NCBI GenBank assembly: GCA_001642005.1
Contig: LWCA01000543.1
Span: forward strand, 1-23,956
Direction of reading: 5' to 3'
Length of the DNA: 23,956 nucleotides
Source: Intoshia linei
Taxonomy: Eukaryota; Orthonectida; Rhopaluridae
In this document: one piece after another, positions 11,201 to 20,666 of the stretch
How the letters are laid out: every line of letters begins with the position of its first letter
Position numbering within the stretch: the first letter of the stretch is position 1
The notes under the pieces: generated by a model
What the model saw: only the letters and a program-made list of their open reading frames with translations
What the model was told of the DNA's origin: nothing
The model's database searches: none
Position numbers and translations under genes: made by a program

Positions 11201-14200
11201 TCCGGTCTATGGAAAGTGGAAATTTTGGTAGACGATTACGAATATAATATTTCAACAAATTTTATCAATCATTTAATGTTTGCTAGTAAATTGTTCATTT
11301 TCGAACTTAATGAAATTTATAAAAAAATGACGGGAAATGTCGCAGTAAATTTTGAAAAAAATTCAAATTCTAAAAATGCTGTTCCAAAGTATGAAAAAAC
11401 TAAACAATTTAGGGGTTCAGAACAATCTGAAAAATTGTACAGTTTAGATCAGGAAATTTTAAATTTACCTGAAAAAAAGATTTTGTATAATGTTGAAATT
11501 GTATGGAATAAGGTACAATTGAGTGCTATTACCCCTTCACTCGTTATTATTCAATTGGTCACAAATGATATTTGTTTAAATTTTAATAATATACAAAGTT
11601 TCAACACTTCGATAGACAATCTCATGAAAAAAATGGAAAATGTAGAAAATTTCCCTTTTAATAATGTCGATATTGACAAGATTTTAAATTTATTAGAGTC
11701 TAAACTTTACCTCAAAGTTTCATTGGGAGTGTTACCTTCAAATGTTAATTTTAATGTAAATTCAAGTACAAATTTGTCGTTGAATGAAGCTTTTACGGAA
11801 ATGGCTTATTTTAAATGCAATTTAAAATTAGATAATCAAAATTTATCAAAACAGTCTAATAATTTGTTCTTGCAAATTATTAAACCTCAACTTTACGTGG
11901 AACCCATTTCTATTGATAAATTTATTGTCATTTGGATAAATTATAAAAATGATTACAATTTTTGGAGTGAAAAGATGATGTCTGCTAAAAGTTATTATAC
12001 TAATTATGAAAAAAAATTTTCAAGTTCATATGCCGGTATTTCCAAAATTGAAGCAATTAGGTTGTGTATCCTTATATCCGATTTAGAAATTTGCTTACCT
12101 GTTGTACAAGATGATCATTCTACTTATCAAAAACTTTTCATCTTGTGTCGTGTAAAGTGCGCATCGTTTAGTGTTTCTTCTCATGAAAATGTTACTTGTG
12201 CAGGGGATTTTAAAGGTTTAAATTTAAAATTGACAGATAATTATAAAACGGATCAAAGTTTGAACCCTAAAGAAAATTGTAATTCGGCTATTGTTCCAGA
12301 AGGCAATTTTAAATTTTCTTCTACTACTACCATAGGAAAAAAAACTGTAAATACTGTATTTGAAGACGAAATTTTACCGGAAAGATTTAGGGAAAATTTA
12401 GAAAATGTAAAAACTACCGAAACCTTAGAAAGTTTAGAAACTGATGAAACTGCTCAATGGGATATTTTTCTAGACTTTGATACAAAAGGCATGGATGTGT
12501 TTCTAGATACCACGTTTATAGAAAAATTGTATATTATTTCTCACACTTTTCGAAAATTTACAGATTCTGATGATAAAATGGACGGACAATCTGATAATCT
12601 CAGCGATATTATGAAGAGCAGTAAATCTTTCGTTAATGAAAATTCTAAAAACTTGGAAAATAATCCCCATTATCATATTGAAAAAATGATTAGCATTCAA
12701 GCTTCAAGAGTTTCAAATATGAGAGCAAAGGATAACCTCGAATCTACTCCATTCGATGATTCGCTTAGAGACAAGGAAATTAAGAAATTGAATATTCTCG
12801 AGACTATATATTCCAAGAATGCCAGGTTAACATTTATTAATAAACTAAAATCCACAGATATTAAACGTCGACCAAATAAACTCAATTTAACTACCAGTGA
12901 TAGTTATGACATTGAATCTAAACATTCTAGGGCGTCAAGTGATTTATCTAGTAGTAATTTTGACTATAAAAAAAGTTTTAAAATAAAAGTTGCTAGTCAG
13001 TCACAAATTAATATTAATGATTCTCAGAATATTAAAAATTTTACATTGCAACAAGACTTGCTCAATGAAACTAGGAATATTGTGGTTAGTTTTTTGTTTA
13101 AATTTAATTTCAAAATTTCATCCTTTTCAATTTATCTATTTTCAAATCAACCTAAACGTGAAAATGAAAATTTTACAAACATGAACCCTAAAAATGTATC
13201 TGTAACTGGCACAGCATTCAGAAATATCGTCCTACCTGATCATAATAAAACTACCATTGTTTTACCCGATGTTACATTAAATATAGATTGTCTTTCCCGT
13301 AAATCAAAGAAAAAGTTTATTAAAGTGTTTTGTGATATTGCTAGACTCAATGAGGATATTAAAGTAGAAACTTTTATATTGGATTTTTTTGAACAATCAT
13401 TGGAAAAGGCACAGAATGCGTCAAATTTAATTTACAATTATATTTATAAAAATGTAGAAAAAATGGAAAATGTTTATGTACAAAAACATGCGTCTTCGAC
13501 TTTTGAATTATTCATCAAAGTTCATGTAAATCCTATAAATATACAATTTGGTTGTTTACCTTATTGTGACGCAGCTTATTTGATACAAGTTCCCAAAACG
13601 GATGTATTTTTTTCTACATGTTATCAAGATAAAGGTCTACCCTCTCAAAATAATGTTGATTTTATGGACCATACTAAAAACTTTAATTTTCGAAATGTTT
13701 TGAATACAGTCTTTGATTCATTAGCCATACAAAAAAATATTTATGTGACTGTTGAAATGAAAAATTTAACCATGAAAATTATGCAACGTCTAAATAATGA
13801 TCGGAAAAAGGAACAAGAATTTGTAGCTTTAAAATTGTGTATAGATACCATAAAATGTCACTTTTCTAGAACTCAAGGTATTAGTCTTGATAATGTTACC
13901 AATGTTAAATTTTCAACCTTTTTGTCTCTTGGAGAATCTCTAATTTCTTTCAATATTGATGGCTTGGATCAAATTTTAATGATTCCTAAAAATTGGTATC
14001 GCAAAAATTTGGTTTCTTTATTATTTTATGGTTCAAATCGTTTAAAGGAAAATACAATCGAAAATGATTGGCAGTCTCTGATTTCTTTTTCCATTCATGT
14101 CGATAAAATTAAATATTTTACTCAGATGGGATATACGTTGGGAAATATCTTGTGTATTGCTGATAATTTAAATGTAAAAGGCCAATTAAGTCTCAATAGT

Positions 14201-17200
14201 TCAAAGTATCGATACGTTAAAGTTTGTTTTGATATTGGTCATTTGAATGCTAAAGCTTCTGACGGAGTTATTGGAGGGTCTATTGTGATCGAAAAATTAT
14301 GTAGCAGTTTTCTTGTCCACGAAGATTGGAAAAATATCCACGTGTATAAACCCAAACATGAATGCATTGTTTCTGTCGACAAGTTTCAACTCTTGTTGTG
14401 TTATATGGGGTATTCTGATATTATTGCAATGGTTGTTAATTTCCGTGTTAATTTCAAAAATATTTTTCAAATTAAATCCGATTCAAATATTGGAGAGAGA
14501 GAAACTCCTTTTATGAAGGTTGATGTTTCAATTTATGCAGACGTGTTTAATGTGATTATTCATTCAAATTCTGTTGTTAATATTATGGAAATTATCAAAC
14601 AGATTAGTCTTTATTTTACCGAAATTTATAAAAAATGCAGAAACATCTTATTCGTTAACAAAAAAATTAATCCTATATTCCTTCAAAATGACGCAAAAGA
14701 AAAAGCAATCAAAAATTATTATTATTCTTGGAAATATCATAGATATTGGCAAGAAGCATTTAAATCTGATAAGGTTGATTTGCTTTTTACGATTAATCAA
14801 TTTTTACATGATTTTGAAGATTTTGGAACGAGTGGAAAAAATTTAAACTCTTTAAATTCTTCTTTGGGAGGCGATTTTTCTTTTAATGTGAAGCGTATAA
14901 TGCTCGCGTGTTTAGAGGGTATACCTGCAGATAGTCATAAATGGTTGTTGTTTGATTTAAATTGTGTTGAAATTACATTTTCCGTTTTGTCAAAGAATAA
15001 TTCTTCTGAGGATACATCACGAAAATTTCACATTATACAGGACACTATATTAAAAGTTGGAGACGATAAGTTGGATCATGGTTATGCGGCTGCTTCAATT
15101 TCTTTAATTCATGCCAATAAATTTAATCCCAAATCTGAATCTATTGATGAATGGATTAATTGTATTTTTTGTTCTCATGAATATCAACAATTTGATGATG
15201 AGGATTTTAAAAATCTTACCGATTTAGAACCTTTGAAACACGTTATTGAAAATTTACCTAAACCTGTTAAGGATTATAAAAAGAAAATTACTACCACTCA
15301 AAGTATTTTAGCCAATATTCCTCAAATTGCATTTAGTATTTGGGTTGATCAGTTTCAGAATAACAACTTTATGATTGATGGTTTGTTTTTATAAAATTGT
15401 CGTATAAAGTTTATTAGTGTCCACGTTTTTATTAGAAAAAAACATTTTGCACGTTGAGGCCATTTTTCATTTCTAAATGGGTTAATACAATGTATCTACC
15501 CTTACGAAATTTAATAATTGAAATCTACAAAAAAAGTAAATATACTAAAGTTTGAAGTTATATTATCAGTTTTGGGTTGTTTTCTATTGAATTGAATTCA
15601 ACCATCATTAAAAACCAAAATAAATGAGCTAGAACTGACTTTAAAAAAACATGATAAACCTATCCAAGAAATCAGAACAATAAAACAAACCCAGAACAGA
15701 CATCATATTATGATCATGATATTAATTGATATCAATTAAAGTTATTAGTATTATTATTTATTTTTTTTTTATTTTTTTTCGTTTTTCTTGTTTGTATATT
15801 TATCTTAAAAAGTTTGTATTAATTTCAATAATTGCATTTGGGGGAGGTTAAATATGAATATAGTTTATTTTTTAAAATTTTATATAGTTTATAAATAAAA
15901 AAGCAACTTGTATGTAAAATTCATTTTTGTATTATGTTGGAAATTAAGTTCATGCAGTTTTTTAGATATGATTTTTTAAACATTAATAATGTATTCTACC
16001 TTGTTGAAAATTTCTTCCCAGCGTTCAACAAGACTTTCAATAGCTCTAGTAGAAATGACTAGATTTTTACTCTAAAAATTCAACCAAACTTTCAATTCTC
16101 CATCAATATTCAACAAAAATCCGCTCATAGCATATGAAAAATATCGAAATGCGCCAAATCTGGAGAGTATGGTGGGTGTGGCAGCACTTCCTAGTCGTGT
16201 ATGCCGTGGGTTTTTATGCAAAAGTTGGCTTAATCGCTTTTTTAACAGTTGAGTTCAACTGAACGACTAGAACAAAGTACGTCGTTGAGAAAAAATTGTA
16301 CATTTGAACTTTGCATACCAACAAAGAGCGGATTTTTCAGTTACGACAGTGTTTCACAAATGCTGGTCCTGAACAATTTTAAGAAAGAAATTAAACAAAA
16401 ATTTTTGGATTTTAAACAATATTGTTTCATTATCAATTTAAGCTAAATTGAAAATTTAAACAAAATGCAATAACTTCGTTGTCAACCTAATAACTTTAGA
16501 AAATATAAACTGTGGATACCCTAATGTTCATATTCCTGTATATTTTTGATCTAGAGCAGGGCCCTCGTCCTGCGTCCGCGATAAAATTTAAAAAAAAATT
16601 CATTGTTACTATCAAATTTATTGCAATGTAAACTAAATTCGTACTGATTAAAAAATATTTAAAAGCTGTCCCAGAATTAATGTGTTTTAAAATTCTAGGG
16701 CTCATTTTATTTTAAAAAAAAGGCTAATTTCGGTGATTAAACGTGAAGGAATCAATTTTTGACAATAAAATTTGCGACAAAACATCACCCTGGAAGAACA
16801 GTACATAGTTTTATTGAAAATTGGGTGGTTATATTCTGAGACGATTAATTTTATAATTAAACTGTAACACACGCAGAAATTCAATTTTATAAAAATAAAT
16901 GATACATTTGGTGCCCTATAAATTAGATTAACGAAACTATTAAAATTATAAAATGTGCCCATTTAGCAAAAAGAGTGAAGGCTGATTTAGAGAAATTTAA
17001 AATAATCAAAACAGTAGTGGTTTAAAAATTGTAATTCCTTTTTTTCTTATCAGCAGGTAAGATCAATTTTAGTCTCAGAAATATGAATTTAAACTGAGAA
17101 TTAACAATTTTTTATTATAATTTATACTATATTTTTAGACAGTATCAAATCTATTTTGAATTTTAAATTTTCTGGCAAATTTGTATCCTTTATTGAACTT

Positions 17201-19701
17201 ATGGCCGAACCACAAGATTTATTACAAATTTATCACATTATATTGAAATATCTAAAAGAAGATAGTTTTGATGGTATTATTATTTGAACTGTTATAATTG
17301 TGTCTACCCAATGCTGAAAATCATTTTTCAGGCACCGGTTGAACATTTTTTTTAATTGAAGAAAAATGCCTTAACTTCATTATTTATTTATTATTAATAT
17401 ACTTTTTATTAACACTGTATAATATTTTGTATGTTTTTAATCCTTATATATTTCCATACTATGCCACCTCTCAGCAATTTTCAAATTAATTTAAATTAGT
17501 GTAAATAAAGCACTAAAATTTTGAATTTTTCATATTTTGTAGAGTTTGTCTGTGCAATTTGGAGGAAAAATTAAGTTTCTACGATTGATTTAGATTTTTT
17601 ATGAAATTTTTTTAATAATAAAGATAATCAGTTAACTCTGCAGCACACTTTGAGTTATGAAAAATCTCATAATTGTATTTGGACTATATATATTAATTTG
17701 AAAATGACTAATAGGTAAGTTACAAAATTGTGTTTTGGTAAAACATTTTTACTGTTACGCGGTTTTTATATGGTTTTAATATAAAATGCCCAATTATTTA
17801 TAAATTTATTTAGTAGAAGGACATATAATGGCTCATGGTTTTTTGTCATTAAACGACCAAAAAGGATCAGCCATGTACAAACGTTTACCAATTCATTATA
17901 ATAAACCTACCAAAACTTTAAAAAATGATTACAGAATTTTCAATTGCATTTCTGCTGAATTTAATCCCACAATCAAGTAATTTTATTAATTTTGTATATC
18001 GTAAGATATATAAAAAGTAATTACAGTGCACACAAGTTCACTGCAGTGGTTTCAAAATAAGATGAGCTATTTTTTTATTCTTTCATTATTTTAATAATAA
18101 TTTTAATATTTCTGTATTTTAAATGTGTATAAAGTCAGTTCGCATTTTTTTTGAAATTGTAAGATAAATACTTACACTTTAAATTTTTAACCGGGGATCT
18201 GTAGATTCCTTTGGTTTAAATTTTATATCTATATCAACTGGAATAGGCTGTGTCAAAATGATGTGTTTTTTTTAATTATAGGAATATTTTCATTTTTTAA
18301 AAAAAGGGTAATCTGGGTTTTTGATCTTGAAAATGCACTTTTTGGAGGTTACGATTTATAATAATGTTTATGAAATTCTAAGACTTTATTCATTAAAAAT
18401 AAAAATAGGATTTGTGGTTTTGACCATGAAGGTGTAAGTTTATGAGGTTGAGATTATCGAGAATGTTAATAGTATCTTAATATCCTTAAAGCTTATTCCA
18501 GAATATATGTTTTTTCAATCAATTTTAGCGTTGATTTTATTTTTAAAAAAATGGGAAATTTGGTTCTTGACTCTGAAGAACTCAATTTCGGATAATGAAA
18601 TTATCGATACTGCATTACTCTTGAAAAACTGTATTAGAAATTGGGTTTTTTAATTCTAGAAATTTTTTAAATAAATGGTAACACAGACATTCAATTCAAT
18701 TTTATATAAGTAAAAGAATATTTTTTAAAAGTTTTAGAAATGAGTTTAAGAAAAGTTTTAAAAATAAAAATGATTATAAATTTGTCTATTTAAATTGAAT
18801 AATAATAATTTTTGCATTTTCAAATATTTTTACAGTAATTTGTTAATTTTACAAATATAATAATGGAGCCATGTTGTATTTATATATATATATATATTTA
18901 TATGAATACAAGTAATTTAACTTTTGTTTACTTGAATATATTCGATTAAAATCAATTTAATCACCGACTTTTGAAAAATTGACTATTATTATAATCTTTT
19001 TGACTTTTACTCTAACGGTTAGTTACCCTCAATGTATAAAACATTGATATCTATTTAATTCAAGCATCTTGTATAGGTTTTGGTTTACTCAATTATACAT
19101 CAAATATTTAATACTAATGACTTTTGTACTGAGGCATTTTATTTGAAAGAATGTACATTATAAGTAGGTATTCATATATAGCAGTGATGCAACCAAATAA
19201 AACGTGGTGTTAATTTTGAGATTATATTTGCAAATTTTCTGGTGTTTTTTAATTGTTACAAAATTGTTATTCAGCTCTTCAAATTGGAAGAGAGGAGAAA
19301 CCTTATTCACTCATGGAATCTATTTTATGATTTTCTTGTTAAATTTTGTTTTTAAGGTGCATATTTTTTGAAGGTAAAAAAAGGTCAAGTGTTGATTTTT
19401 AACACGAAAACACATATTTTGCCATCACTGATATATACAATATAGAGACTGGTCTACTGAAAAATGATTTTATAACTTTAGAATTAATGCTTGGATTAAA
19501 CAAAAATGTAATATAAGTTCGGCTGATGAAATATTAAAATTATTTGACATTGACCACCCGTCAATTACTATACCAAAATGGATTCAAAGAGGTGTGATTG
19601 ACACACTGGACGCATCGTTATCTCAGATTGTTGTTGCTTTACTAATTTACATGAAAAGTAAATTAAAAAAGGAAAGAAAAAACTTTAAAAGCACATCTTA
19701 A
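2163..19701 (+). CDS. BLTP1: BLTP1/tweek bridge-like lipid transfer protein (5 exons)
   Basis: Gene-level entry. I join 2163-2249, 2966-15380, 17139-17273, 17814-17976 and 19482-19701. The sum is 13,020 nt, or 4,339 aa plus stop, with junction phases 0, 1, 1 and 2 all compatible. The product is the animal KIAA1109/tweek/BLTP1 family: an ER-anchored, rod-shaped protein with a hydrophobic groove that moves phospholipids in bulk at membrane contact sites. In flies tweek is needed for synaptic vesicle recycling and PI(4,5)P2 control. Diagnostic regions are a membrane segment at about residues 101-121 followed by the conserved LISGKMSFREC and IVFRYW blocks, and a C-terminal FSA_C-like part. The protein is shorter than the roughly 5,000 aa I expect for human or fly relatives and is rich in Asn and Lys. 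Variant poly(A) signal at 19736-19741. The family call is strong; exon boundaries are predicted by eye. Confidence 0.88.
2355..2641 (+). repeat. Modular dispersed repeat, copy 1
   Basis: Two diverged modules, each starting GGGTAATTTGG or GGGACAACTGGGG and continuing TTTTTGACCCGTAAGATG and GGGAGGTTGAAATT. They run to TTCTAAGACGGG and a (CA)n tract at 2627-2641. The same sequence recurs in reverse orientation at 23484-23838 and in a more diverged form at 18285-18715. It lies wholly within BLTP1 intron 1. The ending AC-rich tract suggests the tail of a non-LTR retrotransposon, but no reverse transcriptase is present, so the class is open. Confidence 0.75.
2627..2641. repeat. (CA)n microsatellite
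   Basis: A short run of AC dinucleotides at the end of the modular repeat copy. Equivalent but degraded ACACAG or ACACACG tracts mark the related sequences near 16865 and 18690. Confidence 0.7.
2966..15380 (+). CDS. BLTP1: BLTP1 exon 2: giant 12.4-kb exon
   Basis: Encodes residues 30-4167, almost the whole protein, without an intron. The open frame has no ATG near its 5' end: it is bounded by a stop at 2963-2965 whose last two bases are the acceptor AG (ATTTAG|AAAACTG). The N-terminus must therefore come from an upstream exon, and an internal TTG at 3020 is not a credible start. Order of features: membrane helix at about 101-121; the conserved LISGKMSFREC block at about 150; a Lys-rich segment near 1097-1190; PLPLIGHGQSLF near 1340; an Asn/Gln-rich low-complexity patch near nt 7320-7375; AKAWMPESFRLKRILFEVC near 1950; and the FSA_C-like part from roughly 3540 with GLDQILMIPKNWYRKNL and ADSHKWLLFDLN. 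I place the donor at GATG|GTTTGT (15381), just before an in-frame TAA (15392-15394). It leaves one base, which completes an Asp codon in exon 3. GTATTT at 15336 is an alternative donor of the same phase. Confidence 0.93.
15976..16490 (-). mobile_element. Mariner-family relic with internal deletion
   Basis: Minus-strand remnants of a Tc1/mariner transposase. The DNA-binding end lies at about 16430-16240 (CWYAKFKC followed by a degenerate R-S-G-R-P-V-E equivalent, SSRSVELN). The tail includes HPPYSPDLAHFDIF at about 16180-16140 and ESLVERWEEIFNKVEYIINV, ending at a stop at 15976-15978. The two halves are nearly adjacent in one frame, so the DDD catalytic core between them is deleted, and several stops and a frameshift are present. 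The right border is probably GTCAACCTAA at 16481-16490 followed by TA, which read in reverse gives the mariner-like terminus TTAGGTTGAC. A matching left end is not clear, though GGAGGTTAAATATG near 15844 is a weak candidate. Non-functional. Confidence 0.75.
16800..16885 (+). repeat. Modular repeat, possible tail fragment
   Basis: The sequence from ATTGGGTGGTTATATTCTGAGACG to AACTGTAACACACGCAG then AATTCAATTTTATA resembles the end of the array near 18640-18712. There the order is ATTGGG, AATTCTAGAA, GGTAACACAGACATTCAATT and ATTTTATATAAG. Only the terminal portion is present. It sits inside BLTP1 intron 2. Confidence 0.45.
17139..17273 (+). CDS. BLTP1: BLTP1 exon 3
   Basis: A 135-nt exon with acceptor TATATTTTTAG and donor GATG|GTATTA. 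In the phase set by the giant exon it reads SIKSILNFKFSGKF, then SFIELMAEPQDLLQIYHIIL and KYLKEDSFD. The other two frames hit stops within a few codons. The alternation of hydrophobic and polar residues suits a late beta-sheet part of a bridge-like lipid transfer protein. Assignment to BLTP1 rests on strand, position and matching phase on both sides (1 in, 1 out). Confidence 0.72.
17274..17813 (+). other. BLTP1 intron 3
   Basis: A 540-nt AT-rich intron, GTATTA to ATTTAG. I see no mobile element or open frame in it. Confidence 0.55.
17814..17976 (+). CDS. BLTP1: BLTP1 exon 4
   Basis: A 163-nt exon encoding VEGHIMAHGFLSLNDQKG, then AMYKRLPIHYNKPTKTLK and NDYRIFNCISAEFNPTI. The acceptor is a tandem TTAG/TAG (after 17813 or after 17816), so either a Val is included or it is skipped with no frame change. 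The donor is CAA|GTAATT at 17977, phase 2, and joins exon 5 exactly. A single open frame and consistent phases support it; the BLTP1 assignment comes from context. Confidence 0.72.
18285..18715 (+). repeat. Modular dispersed repeat array, diverged
   Basis: Three successive diverged modules, each opening with an A-run and GGGTAATCTGGG, AGGATTTGTGG or TGGGAAATTTGG. Each goes on to a TTTTTGA-type block with a GAGGTT or equivalent and a TTATCGA-like segment. The array ends TTCTAGAAATTTTTTAAATAAATGG and ACACAGACATT, matching the order of copy 1 (2355-2641). It behaves as tandem drift of a unit of roughly 110-140 bp within intron 4. Confidence 0.6.
18880..18897. repeat. (TA)n microsatellite
   Basis: An uninterrupted run of TA dinucleotides in BLTP1 intron 4. 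Confidence 0.8.
19182..19430. mobile_element. Non-autonomous hAT element (MITE)
   Basis: Begins CAGTGATGCAA and ends TTGCCATCACTG, whose reverse complement is CAGTGATGGCAA: short terminal inverted repeats of the hAT type. The 8-bp flanks are ATATATAG (19174-19181) and ATATATAC (19431-19438), a 7/8 match that fits the 8-bp target duplication of hAT elements. The 249-bp body has no open frame. It lies in BLTP1 intron 4. The AT-rich flanks make the duplication somewhat less decisive. Confidence 0.68.
19482..19701 (+). CDS. BLTP1: BLTP1 exon 5: C-terminus
   Basis: Terminal exon after ACTTTAG, completing a split Lys codon. It encodes INAWIKQKCNISSADEILKL, then FDIDHPSITIPKWIQRGVID and a helix-like TLDASLSQIVVALLIYMK, ending in a basic KSKLKKERKNFK tail and TAA (19699-19701). 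The HPSITIPKWIQRGV block followed by an amphipathic helix is consistent, as far as I recall, with the extreme C-terminus of BLTP1 proteins. An ATTAAA 35 nt after the stop could direct polyadenylation. Confidence 0.78.
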
Positions 19702-20064
19702 AATCTGAAATTTTTCATGTTTTTTGCACAATTGTATTAAATATTTAATTTTTTCTTAAATTATTCATTAAATTAAATTTATGTAAATTGAATTTTAAAC
19801 TTGTTTTATCATTGCAAATTAAATTTTAATTCAATTGTATTATATACATTATTATTATTTCTGTAAATGCATTAACATTGAAATTGATTATATTTAATTT
19901 ATTACTTTGGTACAAAAGTCAATCAATAATAATTATAGGTGTACACTTATTTAAAGATGAGACTATTTAAATCAAATGTGTGCAATTAATTTTATCATGC
20001 AATAATTGAAAAGTTGGCAAAATATCGATAAATTGTTAACTTTACAATACTCACGTTTCTTATT
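19702..20064. other. Spacer after BLTP1
   Basis: Very AT-rich, with an ATTAAA poly(A) candidate at 19736-19741. I see no exon, repeat or mobile element here. Confidence 0.5.
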
Positions 20065-20358
20065 ATGCTACAAATTATCTTTTTATTTCTATACGTGCCA
20101 TATATTTCAACAGAAATGAAAAAAATGAAATTCTACACTTTGCAACGTTTCATTTTATACATTTATCAAAATTATGTTAAGCTTAAACGGTACAATATTA
20201 ATTTAGACAAAACGAAGTACTCAATCATTTGTTTAAAAATTATTCCAGACAAGAACCACCTTTTTTGGGTAATTCAAAATTATCTTAAATTTGAAAATTC
20301 TATAACGATAATTTCAAATTTACATGATATTATAAATATTTTTACTGTGATGTTATAA
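20065..20358 (+). CDS. Unrecognised 97-aa ORF, hydrophobic N-terminus
   Basis: Reads MLQIIFLFLYVPYISTEMKK at the start, a plausible signal peptide, and then a Lys/Asn/Ile-rich body. An open frame this long is unlikely by chance at this AT content, so it is, or recently was, coding. It sits just upstream of the channel gene on the same strand, where the ligand-binding domain would be expected. The segment HLFWVIQNYLKFENS weakly resembles the W-x-P-D-x-[FY]-[FL] loop of Cys-loop receptors, with the Pro-Asp replaced. No Cys-loop (C-x13-C) follows. It may be an independent small secreted protein, a very diverged ligand-domain exon, or chance. I do not assign a function. Confidence 0.35.
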   Translation: MLQIIFLFLYVPYISTEMKKMKFYTLQRFILYIYQNYVKLKRYNINLDKTKYSIICLKIIPDKNHLFWVIQNYLKFENSITIISNLHDIINIFTVML

Positions 20359-20455
20359 TTATATAACGTTAATGATAATAGTAATATAATGATTATGATG
20401 AATTATTAGTTTAAAATTAACTTTTTCTGCAACCTTTAAATTGAAAAAATTATAG

Positions 20456-20666
20456 CGTGTCCATAAAAATCTTTCGTGGGTAGAATCGAATATGATAGAT
20501 CTACAATTAGGTGGTTTAAGTATAACAATGATAGTTGTGAAAATTTTATTCAAAGGTAGATGTAAATTTTAAATGTCATTTACTTTCTTGATTCTGAGTT
20601 GGCAACCATACTTTTATGATAAATATTAAACTATTCTAGATGCTGTACCGGCCAGAGTTTCTTTAG
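20456..20666 (+). pseudogene. Broken exon: ligand-domain end, M1 and start of M2
   Basis: Flanked by an acceptor-like ATTATAG (20455) and a good donor TTAG|GTAATT (20667), at the conserved VSLG| intron position. Inside are receptor-like pieces in different frames: [13 protein letters not shown] (beta-strand 8/9-like, about 20477-20510), [11 protein letters not shown] (pre-M1-like, about 20555-20587), FLILSW then YFYDKY (M1-like), a TAA near 20627, and finally [10 protein letters not shown] in frame with the intact 3' exons. From LSW to VSLG it is about 25 codons shorter than I expect. Alternatively, 20640-20666 is a 27-nt micro-exon (acceptor TTCTAG) and the earlier pieces are chance; 20456-20510 or 20456-20555 could splice to it in phase. 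Confidence 0.45.

Larger units (their letters stand above)
15381..17138 (+). other. BLTP1 intron 2
   Basis: A 1,758-nt intron between the giant exon and exon 3, ending TATTTTTAG at 17138. It contains a mariner relic on the opposite strand (15976-16490) and a GC-richer patch near 16555-16585 in otherwise AT-rich DNA. It also holds a fragment resembling the modular-repeat tail (about 16800-16885) and a polypyrimidine-CAG|GTAAGA composite site at 17051-17062. An open stretch at 16968-17021 (AKRVKADLEKFKIIKT) has splice-like borders but cannot join exon 3 in phase. Confidence 0.55.
17977..19481 (+). other. BLTP1 intron 4
   Basis: A 1,505-nt intron, GTAATT to ACTTTAG. It contains the diverged modular repeat array (18285-18715), a short TA microsatellite (18880-18897) and a hAT-type MITE (19182-19430). 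Confidence 0.55.

Noticed and set aside
15384-15394. TAA at 15392-15394 as the true end of BLTP1
   Set aside because: Three downstream same-strand exons with matching phases and a C-terminal-like block argue that splicing removes this stop. It could still be the end of a minor isoform.
16249-16446. Plus-strand 65-codon open frame
   Set aside because: It is the antisense of the mariner N-terminal remnant and starts at a position chosen only by frame openness.
16552-16590. GC-rich patch with AGGGCCCT palindrome in intron 2
   Set aside because: It looks like the end of a transposon, but I found no partner inverted repeat or target duplication, so I did not call an element.
16496-16962. Minus-strand open frames of 69 and 86 codons
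   Set aside because: No domain is recognisable, the composition is that of intronic AT-rich DNA, and they lie within BLTP1 intron 2 over mobile-element debris.
16968-17021. Possible extra BLTP1 exon reading AKRVKADLEKFKIIKT
   Set aside because: It has AG and GT borders, but neither available donor gives the phase needed to read exon 3. Inclusion would cause an early stop.
20359-20553. Minus-strand 64-codon frame opposite the channel's broken exon
   Set aside because: It overlaps receptor-like plus-strand peptides and shows no recognisable motif.
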